Positions 1-5,337 of a stretch of 5,532 nucleotides of DNA are shown in pieces (the first letter of the stretch is position 1; each line of letters begins with the position of its first letter). This DNA comes from a bacterium (GTDB lineage: Bacteria > Bdellovibrionota_C > UBA2361 > SZUA-149): the NCBI GenBank assembly GCA_003230795.1, contig QIGM01000001.1, forward strand, positions 1 to 5,532, read 5' to 3'. Position numbers and translations under genes: made by a program. A model generated the notes under the pieces. The model did not search any database, was not told the DNA's origin, and worked only from the letters and a program-made list of their open reading frames with translations.

Positions 1-4
1 AAAC

Positions 5-22
5 ATTCACAATATTGTGAAT
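5..22. repeat. 18-bp perfect palindrome, operator-like
   Basis: ATTCACAATATTGTGAAT is its own reverse complement with no spacer. The size and AT-rich centre are typical of a site for a dimeric repressor, but no gene start is visible beside it in the window. It may belong to a gene to the left of the window. Function is unknown. Confidence 0.5.
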
Positions 23-42
23 ATAAATTTTCACTCTTACTA

Positions 43-70
43 TTTTACCCACATACCCACATGGGTAAAA
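43..70. repeat. Inverted repeat with 9-bp arms (possible hairpin)
   Basis: TTTTACCCA at 43-51 is matched by TGGGTAAAA at 62-70 around a 10-nt spacer. An alternative hairpin uses TACCCA/TGGGTA at 54-67. It lies just beyond the stop of the gene remnant read on the minus strand, so it could be a weak transcript end. The tract after the stem on either strand is not a clean U-run, so I do not call a terminator. Confidence 0.35.
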
Positions 71-83
71 CAAACAATTTTAA

Positions 84-201
84 CTACTTATCCCGCCTGA
101 GGGCCTCGCCTCTAATGCCAAATGCATCAAAAATCATCTGGCCGATTTGAGCCTCATAGTCACGAAACGCTTCCACATCGCCGTTTGAAGGACGCTAGAG
201 C
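84..201 (-). pseudogene. Coding-like C-terminal remnant of an unidentified gene
   Basis: On the minus strand one frame reads ...NGDVEAFRDYEAQIGQMIFD followed by AFGIRGEALRRDK and a TAG at 84-86. The composition is that of an ordinary soluble protein end (alternating charged and hydrophobic residues, no rare-residue clusters) rather than of random noncoding DNA. The frame is closed upstream by a TAG at about 197-199, and there is no good start codon or ribosome site, so it cannot be an intact gene. It abuts the adaptor-gene remnant at 202-272 but is in a different frame, so the two either come from different genes or from one gene broken by a frameshift. I do not recognise the family. Confidence 0.4.
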
Positions 202-272
202 CCGACGATATTTTCTCGGGCCTAATTTCAACGACCTTTTCTGATTTCGCTTCCGCCTCCGGGTTTACTGGA
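202..272 (-). pseudogene. Duplicated fragment of the partition adaptor gene
   Basis: This 71-bp stretch aligns without gaps to 1625-1695, inside the RHH adaptor gene, with 65 identical positions (my count). On the minus strand it encodes [20 protein letters not shown] followed by ISS, matching residues 37-59 of the intact protein with one change (T57 to I). Five of the six base differences are synonymous. An in-frame TAA lies just upstream (289-291), no start codon is available, and the frame ends at a TGA at 134-136 after unrelated residues. It is therefore a remnant, not a gene. The pattern of differences suggests it came from a related, functional homologue rather than from a recent copy of the neighbour. 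Confidence 0.75.
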
Positions 273-297
273 GTGACAAGGTTTTCACCTTAGCAGT

Positions 298-1134
298 TTA
301 GAGTGCTTCCGGATTCTTTAGAGATTTTTTCTGCTCAGAAGCTAAACGACGCTCAACTTTCTTCACATCTTCAGCCGGAGGTAAAGATTCGGGTCGAATT
401 CCGCGCTGTCGTAAGGTATCACGAACAGCTTTATTGTTAGTAACATGCTCGTCGGAAATTGCCTGCTCACTATCAAGTTGATTTTCGCGCGAATTGTGGA
501 TGGTGATTTCTGTAGCAAAATCTTTCGCTTTTAAGATAATGGTAGGCGCAAAGTCCGCTAGTGGCCGATTCGCGGGAACTTTCCACTGAGACTTCATCGT
601 GTTCGTACTTTTGCCGAATAACGCTTGGTCACCTTTGCTACGAATAAGTCCGAAGTTCTTATTGCCGCCGGTCTGTTGGTATATCACCGAAGATAGCTCT
701 TTTTCTGTAACAGTGAGCTTGTGCCGAGCGGATACCCGCTCAGACTCGAGTATTCTCTTCGCGATTACTTCCGCTTTCCTAGTTTGAAGAGCGAAATAAG
801 TCTGTGCAAAAGCAATTTGTTCCTTCCTAGGGTCTCCGTTTTGCGCAACGAGGTAACAGGCATAACGGGTAAGCATGATATCGTCAATTTCACGCTTGCC
901 GCCGGAGCCTAAGTCGACCATTTTGTTGACGTCAACAAAATGGTCCGAGATTGGGTGTCCCGAAATTTCGCAAGCAGTTTTTGCCTTTGAAATTACTGTT
1001 GTAAAGTTTCTCCATTCAGCATATCCGAGAAGGTGCTGAATATCTCGGGCTAACCAAAACTCAACTCCGCCCTCTGTTTCTTGAGCGTGAGATTCGAAGG
1101 TTCCTGTAAGGGCTACTATCGTATCTTTTTTCAT
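298..1134 (-). CDS. dinD: DNA damage-inducible protein D (DinD)
   Basis: The 278-aa product matches E. coli DinD in length and in blocks I recognise: [10 protein letters not shown] at 35-44, [10 protein letters not shown] then DHF at 51-66, [15 protein letters not shown] at 88-102 and [10 protein letters not shown] at 111-120. The N-terminal half is the BRO-N-like part; the C-terminal half keeps the GDQALFGK region (168-175) and the charged end. E. coli DinD is SOS-induced and acts on RecA filaments; applying that role here is inference. The ATG overlaps the stop of the upstream adaptor gene (ATGA, 1131-1134). There is no Shine-Dalgarno site before it, so translation is probably coupled. I see no LexA-type site in front of it, so it appears to depend on the partition operon promoter. 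A perfect 30-bp palindrome covers codons 64-73 exactly. Confidence 0.9.
   Translation of the reverse strand: MKKDTIVALTGTFESHAQETEGGVEFWLARDIQHLLGYAEWRNFTTVISKAKTACEISGHPISDHFVDVNKMVDLGSGGKREIDDIMLTRYACYLVAQNGDPRKEQIAFAQTYFALQTRKAEVIAKRILESERVSARHKLTVTEKELSSVIYQQTGGNKNFGLIRSKGDQALFGKSTNTMKSQWKVPANRPLADFAPTIILKAKDFATEITIHNSRENQLDSEQAISDEHVTNNKAVRDTLRQRGIRPESLPPAEDVKKVERRLASEQKKSLKNPEAL
916..945. repeat. Perfect 30-bp palindrome inside dinD
   Basis: GACCATTTTGTTGAC at 916-930 is followed directly by its reverse complement GTCAACAAAATGGTC at 931-945, with no spacer and no mismatch. It covers exactly ten dinD codons, Asp64 to Val73. The centre TTGACGTCAA resembles a dimer-binding site. The mRNA could form a very stable hairpin, and supercoiled DNA could extrude a cruciform. 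Confidence 0.9.
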
Positions 1135-1802
1135 TGAGGAGTGTTCACTCGGCCTTTAACCAACTCCAACAACTCTTGCTCAGTATTAACCGATTCTCCC
1201 GGCTGAAGCTCAAGGCTCCCAAGCAGCGCATTTATCGCAACACGCATCACCGTATTGGAAGTGATTCGTTCATCCTTAGAAGTCCGCCGCCGCTGCAACT
1301 CCTTCGCAAGCGCATCCAAAGCATCCCGCATCTCAACACTTAACTTTAGCGTCACACGTTCAGAATAAATATCGGCTTTTCGAGCACTCCCCTTCCCTTC
1401 CCCTTCACTGGGAAGCAAAATCTTTACTTCACGAGCAGCCTCTTCAATTGTGCGAGGAGCACGCCGAACCTCTACTTCTTTTGATGTTTCAACTTGAGGA
1501 ATCGGCGAAGGTTCTCGAGCCGCGTCAGCAGATTTAGGTACTTGCCGATCGGCATGAGCTTCTCTCAACGCTCTGGCACGCTCCAAAATATCTAATTCTG
1601 ACGCGGTATCCCTAGCTGGAGCTTCCGACGATGTTTTCTCTGGCCGAATTTCAACTACCTTTTCTGATTTTGCTTCTGCCTCCGGGTTTACTGGACCGAA
1701 CGGACTATCACGACGCGGACGTTTCTCCGTAATAGTGGAGAAACCGTCACCGAATCCAGCGAGTCCCGCTGCAAGATCATCTTCTGTGATGTTCTTAGCC
1801 AT
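1131..1802 (-). CDS. RHH-domain partition adaptor (ParB/ParG-like centromere-binding protein)
   Basis: The product is 223 aa. Residues about 147-195 fit a ribbon-helix-helix domain: strand ERVTLKLS, helix [17 protein letters not shown], a turn, then helix [12 protein letters not shown]. The first 140 residues are rich in Glu, Lys, Arg, Pro and Ala and look mostly disordered. The N-terminus has a conserved-looking start ([20 protein letters not shown]) followed by KRPRR at 27-31, where an arginine finger acting on ParA could sit, as in ParG-type adaptors. The gene overlaps the 3' end of parA by 8 bp and has an AGGA site 9 nt before its ATG. Direct contact with ParA and binding to the arrays at 2956-3717 are inferred from position and fold. 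It is longer than the usual small RHH adaptors. An antitoxin-like or purely regulatory role is the alternative. Confidence 0.7.
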   Translation of the reverse strand: MAKNITEDDLAAGLAGFGDGFSTITEKRPRRDSPFGPVNPEAEAKSEKVVEIRPEKTSSEAPARDTASELDILERARALREAHADRQVPKSADAAREPSPIPQVETSKEVEVRRAPRTIEEAAREVKILLPSEGEGKGSARKADIYSERVTLKLSVEMRDALDALAKELQRRRTSKDERITSNTVMRVAINALLGSLELQPGESVNTEQELLELVKGRVNTPQ

Positions 1803-2616
1803 TAGCTACTTTCCTAAACCCACCTTCACGCTCGTCAAGTCTGACAAGAGCTTCTTCAGCGAGCGCGGTATAATCTTCAGTTCCCCTACCCTTCTCTGAT
1901 TTTTCATAATCAAAAATGGTTTTCTTCACGCTTGGCGCTGACTTCGCTTTCGTATTGACACGAATTTTCGATTCAAAAAGATTTTCGTTTAGTTTCGTAC
2001 GCAGCATGTTCTCAACTTGACGACAGATTCTCTCGTTTCGAGAGTAAAGCGTAAGAACAACGCCGAGAGATTGCAGGTGCGGGGCTAATCGACGAATCTT
2101 TGCAATCGAATCACCAAGTAGTGAGAGTCCGACCATCGGCAAATAGTCAGCGCTACACGGAACAAGGAAGTAATCACTTGCCACCAGCGAATTCATTACC
2201 ACGAGTGAAATTGAGGGCGGGTTATCAATAAAAACAAAGTCGTATTCATCAAGTCGAGTGGTCTGCTTAAGACAGCCCTTCATAATCGACTCCCTCCCGA
2301 CTGCACTTACGAGGCTTAAATCCGCTCCGGCAAACTCCTCTGTTACTGGGATAACATCGAGTCCTTTAGTTGTTGTTTCTGTGATGAGGTGATCCAAGCC
2401 TGTCTCATCGACAAGTGCGTCGAAAAGCGTCGGTACACCATCAACGGATGCAACAGGACCAATTAAACTCGCTGTTAGGTTCTGCTGCGCGTCTAGATCA
2501 ATCGCGAGGACTTTTTTTCCTTCTCTCGCGAGCGCTGCTGCAAGATTGACCGTTAAAGTGGTCTTCAAACAGCCGCCTTTGTGATTAACGACGCTTATTA
2601 TGATTGGCTTTCTCAT
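1795..2616 (-). CDS. parA: ParA-family partition ATPase
   Basis: This is a deviant Walker ATPase of 273 aa. It has NHKGGCLKTT at 11-20 with the signature lysine K13 and catalytic-loop lysine K18, the A' motif DLDAQQN at 40-46, and Walker B FVFIDNPPS at 127-135, with Asn where Thr is more usual. I chose the ATG at 2614-2616 because it overlaps the upstream stop as ATGA (2613-2616), has GAGGTG 4 nt before it, and starts four residues before the first beta strand. The in-frame ATG at 2647-2649 would add 11 residues inside the upstream gene and has no support. With no N-terminal HTH extension, it resembles the short ParAs paired with RHH adaptors (type Ib), which fits its downstream neighbour. 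It should bind ATP and nonspecific DNA and position the plasmid on the nucleoid. Confidence 0.92.
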   Translation of the reverse strand: MRKPIIISVVNHKGGCLKTTLTVNLAAALAREGKKVLAIDLDAQQNLTASLIGPVASVDGVPTLFDALVDETGLDHLITETTTKGLDVIPVTEEFAGADLSLVSAVGRESIMKGCLKQTTRLDEYDFVFIDNPPSISLVVMNSLVASDYFLVPCSADYLPMVGLSLLGDSIAKIRRLAPHLQSLGVVLTLYSRNERICRQVENMLRTKLNENLFESKIRVNTKAKSAPSVKKTIFDYEKSEKGRGTEDYTALAEEALVRLDEREGGFRKVANG

Positions 2617-2843
2617 ATTGCACCTCGCACTTGTCGGTCTTCTACCCATTGTTCGAGATCGTTACGCTTGAACTTCCAACGGCCACCTTTTACTAAGCGA
2701 AACGCAGGGACTTCGCCTTCACGAATGAGCTTGTAGAGGGTGTTGCGGTGAACTCCCAGAAACTCACAGGCTTGCGGAACCGAGATCAGTTCACTCCCCG
2801 TTCCTACCGATTCTCCCTGGCGTAACAATGCGTTTCCAGCCAT
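2613..2843 (-). CDS. Excisionase/MerR-type helix-turn-helix protein
   Basis: This 76-aa protein is almost wholly one small winged-helix domain (about residues 20-70): ISVPQACEFLGVHRNTLYKL, then IREGEVPAFRLVKGGRWKFK and the closing helix RNDLEQWVEDRQ. That is the pattern of the HTH_17 / excisionase-family DNA-binding domain, with the RWKFKR wing. The ATG at 2841-2843 has AGGAG 4 nt upstream. It is the first gene of the operon and overlaps parA by 4 bp. With no integrase in view, a role as operon regulator or as an extra DNA-binding component of partition is more likely than excision. Its target is unknown. Confidence 0.8.
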   Translation of the reverse strand: MAGNALLRQGESVGTGSELISVPQACEFLGVHRNTLYKLIREGEVPAFRLVKGGRWKFKRNDLEQWVEDRQVRGAI

Positions 2844-2936
2844 CCTGCTCCTAAGTCCCTTTCCACACAGAACTACTTTTTAGTCTTAAGGTAACTTGAA
2901 TTCCATAACATTAAACATTTCAGCACAACAGAGACT

Positions 2937-2965
2937 ATTTTAGACACGCATTCGCAAAGTCATAA
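2937..2965 (-). promoter_or_regulatory. Candidate promoter of the partition operon
   Basis: On the minus strand TAAAAT (2937-2942, five of six matches to the -10 consensus) lies 17 bp from TTATGA (2960-2965, three of six to the -35 consensus). The -35 falls in the first CATAAGTT repeat, so a protein bound to the array would block RNA polymerase. The predicted leader is roughly 85-90 nt. The weak -35 keeps this tentative. Confidence 0.35.
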
Positions 2966-3014
2966 GTTCATAAGTTCATAAGTTCATAAGTTATGAACTT
3001 CATACCTTGAACTT
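2956..3014. repeat. Array 1: 8-bp-periodic AASTT repeats upstream of the par operon
   Basis: CATAAGTT is repeated four times in tandem (2961-2992), followed by an inverted copy, ATGAACTT (2993-3000), and CAT. Degenerate units flank it: AAAGT at 2956, ACCTT at 3004 and AACTT at 3010. The inner 21 bp (2980-3000) form a palindrome with 10-bp arms around one G. Tandem 7-8 bp units in direct and inverted order are what RHH partition proteins of the omega/ParG type bind, so operator and/or centromere is the likely role. Confidence 0.8.
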
Positions 3015-3234
3015 TCCCGCAACACGCAGCTCGTATTTACCGCGATAATTAATCGTAATTTCTGATTCGCTCTCTAACGGATTTAGCTGTGGCTTCTATG
3101 GTTGGGCTGGAGCTTTTGCTCGTACGTACAGTGATGGGCAAATTTGAAGCTCTGAAACACACTGCACGATAGCGGAGCAACGTTAGTTGCGGTGTAAACG
3201 GTAGTTATTTGAGAGCCCATCCACAATCTTCATC
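3015..3234. other. Noncoding spacer between arrays 1 and 2
   Basis: I find no credible gene, RNA gene or terminator here. The longest reading frames lack start sites with ribosome-binding sequences. The only notable item is a small imperfect inverted repeat around CGATAATTAATCG near 3042-3054. Confidence 0.5.
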
Positions 3235-3263
3235 GACTTATGAAGTTCATAACTTCATAAGTC
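3235..3263. repeat. Array 2: 27-bp palindromic site
   Basis: Arms ACTTATGAAGTT (3236-3247) and AACTTCATAAGT (3251-3262) are perfect reverse complements around CAT. The site follows the pentamer-every-8-bp rule and its 27 bp are identical to the core of array 5. Confidence 0.8.
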
Positions 3264-3294
3264 CACAGCACCAACAGCGCAGGACACTCGCCCC

Positions 3295-3323
3295 AAGTTA
3301 TGAACTTCATAAGTTCATAACTC
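3295..3323. repeat. Array 3: 27-bp palindromic site, G/C-swapped version
   Basis: Arms AGTTATGAACTT (3296-3307) and AAGTTCATAACT (3311-3322) are perfect reverse complements around CAT. Compared with array 2, each pentamer centre is swapped (AAGTT for AACTT and the reverse) while the trinucleotide spacers are the same. It starts 60 bp after array 2. Confidence 0.8.
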
Positions 3324-3467
3324 CAGCACCGCAGCGGAACTACATCCACCGTACTCACTTTTGCTGCGCTGCTTGGAGGCTGGGAATTCGCTAAAGACGT
3401 AACCCTCAGACCGCTCGACCAGATTTCAGGAGTCAGTAGTGAAAGAGGCGCGGGCGGACCACTTCCT

Positions 3468-3486
3468 AGCGCTTCGCGGCGCTTTT
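3468..3486. repeat. GC-rich hairpin between arrays 3 and 4
   Basis: AGCGC (3468-3472) pairs with GCGCT (3479-3483) over a 6-nt loop, with TTTT at 3483-3486. It could be a weak intrinsic terminator on the plus strand, but the U-run is short and no plus-strand gene precedes it. Confidence 0.25.
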
Positions 3487-3535
3487 CACCCGGCTCAGAC
3501 TAGTCGATGCTGAAAAAACTAAGAGCGAATGTCAC

Positions 3536-3572
3536 AACTTCTGAAGTTCATAACTTATGAACTTCAGAACTA
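3536..3572. repeat. Array 4: 31-bp palindromic site
   Basis: TTCTGAAGTTCATAA (3539-3553) and TTATGAACTTCAGAA (3555-3569) are perfect 15-bp arms around a single C. The units read AACTT, CTG, AAGTT, CAT, AACTT, ATG, AACTT, CAG, AACTA, so the 8-bp period holds although the outer spacers are CTG and CAG. Confidence 0.8.
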
Positions 3573-3661
3573 GAGCCGCTGCTTAAGGCCCGTACGGGGC
3601 GCAAAATTCACGCATAGTCCTCCAACGCGCTCCTAGGCCCTCCTAAGGGAGAGGTCCTACC

Positions 3662-3717
3662 TACTTATGAAGTTCATAACTTCATAAGTTCCTAAATTCA
3701 CATGTTCAGAAGTTCAT
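3662..3717. repeat. Array 5: longest array, about seven pentamers in 8-bp phase
   Basis: The core 3663-3689 is the same 27-bp palindrome as array 2. The 8-bp phase then continues through degenerate units: AAGTT (3686), AAATT (3694), ATGTT (3702), AAGTT (3710), with spacers CCT, CAC, CAG and CAT. An AT-rich patch (3767-3789) lies about 50 bp further toward rep, as would be expected if this array belongs to a replication origin. Confidence 0.75.
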
Positions 3718-3766
3718 ACCAACGTACTAGGAAACTAATTGCGGTACTTTTTGCCCTGTGTACAGC

Positions 3767-3789
3767 TTGTTTAAGTTAATTAAAGTATT
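3767..3789. other. AT-rich patch, possible DNA-unwinding element
   Basis: Twenty of 23 bases are A or T, including the palindrome TTAATTAA. It sits between array 5 and the terminator. An unwinding element of an iteron-type origin is possible, but a promoter-proximal or chance AT-rich patch is equally compatible. Confidence 0.3.
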
Positions 3790-3839
3790 GCAGATTCGGC
3801 AGGAAAACACAGGAGGAGCGGCACTCAGAGACCACAAAT

Positions 3840-3867
3840 AAAAAAACCGCCAAGCGGCGGTTTTTTC
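3840..3867. terminator. Strong bidirectional intrinsic terminator
   Basis: AAAAAACCGCC (3841-3851) and GGCGGTTTTTT (3856-3866) are perfect 11-bp arms around AAGC. It gives a U6 tract on the plus strand and a U7 tract on the minus strand (with the A at 3840). No annotated gene ends here. It separates the array region from the rep leader, so it may block read-through into rep or end an antisense RNA starting in the rep leader. Confidence 0.85.
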
Positions 3868-4011
3868 GTAACGTTGAGAAAGTAACCAAAGCTAATCAGC
3901 CACTCTTTTGTCTAGACAACCTGAGAGTACCCAACTGCCTACCGATTAGCAATGGCCAATTTTTTAGTGTGGCGTATTAGTTTGTCCTGAATCTGGGGCA
4001 GGTGGGTTCGT
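3868..4011 (+). promoter_or_regulatory. Leader region of the rep gene
   Basis: There is no gene in this 144-bp stretch. It holds a 12-bp palindrome, TTGTCTAGACAA (3908-3919), and a 7-bp inverted pair, GCTAATC (3891-3897) and GATTAGC (3944-3950), that encloses the palindrome. AGGTGG at about 4000-4005 is the ribosome site for the ATG at 4012. I see no convincing sigma-70 promoter for rep; TATTAG at 3975-3980 lacks a partner. The symmetric elements could be an operator or a folded leader RNA. Confidence 0.4.
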
Positions 4012-5337
4012 ATGTGCCGCAAACGCGGCATGGAAAAGAGTATCTACGGCGGATACGTCGTTATCACAGTTGGACAAATTGCCAATATTTGTACGGCAAA
4101 GCGGGAAAAGCGCGTTAGTTTTGCAGCACTTCGAGTTTACCTCGCTTGCTTCGAGATTCTAGCGAAGCGCTGCGTTTCAAGGGGCAAAAAGCCATCCTTC
4201 CAAGTTACAGAAATCGCGAAGCTAATCGGAGGGGCCACAGATGATACAATTTCGAGGGCTCTACGAGAGCTGCAAAGAGAAAAGCTCCTGAACTGGTCTG
4301 AAACCAGTATAACTATCAACCCCATGCTTATTAGCGAGGAAGCAAAGGAAGTCGCAGAAGCTCTAGGCACAAGCCAAAAAAGGCCGGTGCCGATTCCAAG
4401 ACGACTGTTGCGCACTCTGGTGCGTCACACGAAGCCCTCTGAAGTGATTGCAGCTCTAGCGCATTGCGCAAGGTGTCTGTTTATCAAAGCTCGGCAAATC
4501 ACATGTAAGGGGTTTGTGAAGGCAACATTCATTGCGCGCGTCTTCGGTATCGCAGAACGAGCAGTCCACTCGGCAAGGCGTTGGTTAATAGACCTAGAAT
4601 TCCTCGTGCCTCAACAAGTGCATCAACTGGTAATGAACCGTTGGGGCGCACGGTTCGGCATCAACTTGAAACAGGGCGGCAAAAAGTTACGGAAAAAGGC
4701 TGTGGATAACTCGAAATCGGAATCAAAGTCTCAGGGCGAATCTGCAGGGCTAAAGAATATTAATCCTCTAAAGAGGATTAATAATTCTAATAACCAAAAA
4801 CCCACCTCCGGTAGGAGATCTGGTATTCTGAGTAAAACACCGCGAAATATTTCAATTTCAGCAATTACGCTGGACGACCTGCATAGGATGTCGAGTTTGG
4901 AGAAGCTGTACCAGCAAGCAATTTCAGCAAAATGGCTACCAGCAAGCGAAAGGAACGCTAGAAGCTTTGTTGCTGCTGCTGTGCGTGCCACAAAAGTTCC
5001 AGGGGACTCGGTAAGAATTTTTGTTGGGATAGTAAAAAAGCAGCTTTGGAATCACATCACTCATGAGCAGGAAGACCGGGCAAAGCAGGTAATGACTCGC
5101 TTTTGCGAAAAACACCCTGAAGCCTTTCGTGAGCGAAACAAAGGTGTGAAGCTTCAGAGGGCAGGGAAGAGCAGGGAAGTCTCGCAAATGCTTAAAGAAG
5201 CTCAGAGCGGGATCGCAGAGATAGGAGATTCGTGGAAGTACCATGTGGGCTCTGAGCATGCACTATTGCCAGCGAAGTTGGAGCAGGCGAGAAATCGGAA
5301 GGTTTCCAAGGCAGGCGTACTTACGCATGTTGCGTAA
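4012..5337 (+). CDS. Putative plasmid replication initiator (Rep-like, two winged helices)
   Basis: The product is 441 aa and I do not recognise a named family with certainty. Residues about 35-105 look like a winged helix (VTEIAKLIGGATDDTISRAL as the HTH, then a short wing to ITI). Residues about 127-218 look like a second one (FIARVFGIAERAVHSARRWL, ending NRWGARFGINL). Residues about 222-282 are a polar, basic, low-complexity linker. Residues 285-360 form a helical block (LEKLYQQAISAKWLPASERN, then FVAAAVRATKV and FVGIVKKQLWNHITHEQEDRA). Two winged helices beside a par operon and repeated sites are typical of plasmid initiators; the linker plus C-terminal block also recalls phage initiators such as lambda O. 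The ATG at 4012 has AGGTGG 6 nt before it; the later ATG at 4030 has no ribosome site. A plasmid or phage transcription regulator is the alternative. Confidence 0.6.
   Translation: MCRKRGMEKSIYGGYVVITVGQIANICTAKREKRVSFAALRVYLACFEILAKRCVSRGKKPSFQVTEIAKLIGGATDDTISRALRELQREKLLNWSETSITINPMLISEEAKEVAEALGTSQKRPVPIPRRLLRTLVRHTKPSEVIAALAHCARCLFIKARQITCKGFVKATFIARVFGIAERAVHSARRWLIDLEFLVPQQVHQLVMNRWGARFGINLKQGGKKLRKKAVDNSKSESKSQGESAGLKNINPLKRINNSNNQKPTSGRRSGILSKTPRNISISAITLDDLHRMSSLEKLYQQAISAKWLPASERNARSFVAAAVRATKVPGDSVRIFVGIVKKQLWNHITHEQEDRAKQVMTRFCEKHPEAFRERNKGVKLQRAGKSREVSQMLKEAQSGIAEIGDSWKYHVGSEHALLPAKLEQARNRKVSKAGVLTHVA
4701..4709 (-). promoter_or_regulatory. Consensus DnaA box inside rep
   Basis: TGTGGATAA is the exact complement of the strong E. 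coli DnaA box TTATCCACA. It lies in codons 230-233, at the start of the linker-coding part of rep, about 50 bp before an AT-rich inverted repeat. One 9-mer match by chance in 5.5 kb is not rare, so the call rests on its context. Confidence 0.45.
4751..4800. repeat. AT-rich patch with a 26-bp inverted repeat inside rep
   Basis: TATTAATCCTCT (4758-4769) and AGAGGATTAATA (4772-4783) are perfect 12-bp arms around AA. The surrounding 50 bp are 80% A+T (40 of 50 by count). The stretch encodes the low-complexity NINPLKRINNSNN part of the linker, where protein constraint is low. A 10-bp palindrome, GAAATATTTC, follows at 4844-4853. It may be a protein-binding or origin element, or an RNA hairpin. Confidence 0.65.
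4853..4947 (+). repeat. Short direct repeats inside rep
   Basis: CAATTTCAGCAA occurs at 4853-4864 and 4919-4930. TACCAGCAAGC occurs at 4909-4919 and 4937-4947, in different reading frames (28 bp apart). CAGCAA therefore appears four times in about 90 bp. The out-of-frame pair argues against protein repetition as the sole cause. The units are short, so the significance is uncertain. Confidence 0.4.

Noticed and set aside
278..291. Hairpin just after the dinD stop (AAGGT/ACCTT around 4 nt) as a terminator
   Set aside because: Only a 5-bp stem and no U-run on either strand.
599..912. Two plus-strand reading frames opposite dinD (599-787 and 721-912)
   Set aside because: They lie antisense to a well-supported dinD gene, lack ribosome sites and show no recognisable motif.
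1134..1343. Plus-strand reading frame opposite the RHH adaptor gene
   Set aside because: Antisense to a gene with a clear RHH domain; no start signal and biased composition.
2617..2649. Eleven-residue N-terminal extension of ParA from the ATG at 2647-2649
   Set aside because: It lies inside the upstream gene and lacks support, while the ATG at 2614-2616 has a ribosome site, an ATGA overlap and the usual ParA start distance.
3209..3394. 61-codon frame across arrays 2 and 3 with a TTG start
   Set aside because: No ribosome site; its sequence is dictated by the palindromic repeats, and its His/Gln/Arg-rich product looks noncoding.
2956..3717. CRISPR array
   Set aside because: The repeats are 8-bp contiguous units and short palindromes, not 23-40 bp repeats with regular unique spacers; no cas gene is present.
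3757..3766. CTGTGTACAG as an SOS (LexA) box
   Set aside because: The half-sites are separated by 2 bp rather than the 8 bp of the E. coli box, and it is far from dinD.
3811..3818. AGGAGGAG, an apparently ideal Shine-Dalgarno site before the terminator
   Set aside because: No ATG, GTG or TTG at a usable distance downstream before the terminator stem.
4137..5259. Three minus-strand reading frames opposite rep (4137-4415, 4731-4991, 4936-5259)
   Set aside because: Shadows of the rep gene; hydrophobic or Phe-rich products typical of antisense frames, without start signals.
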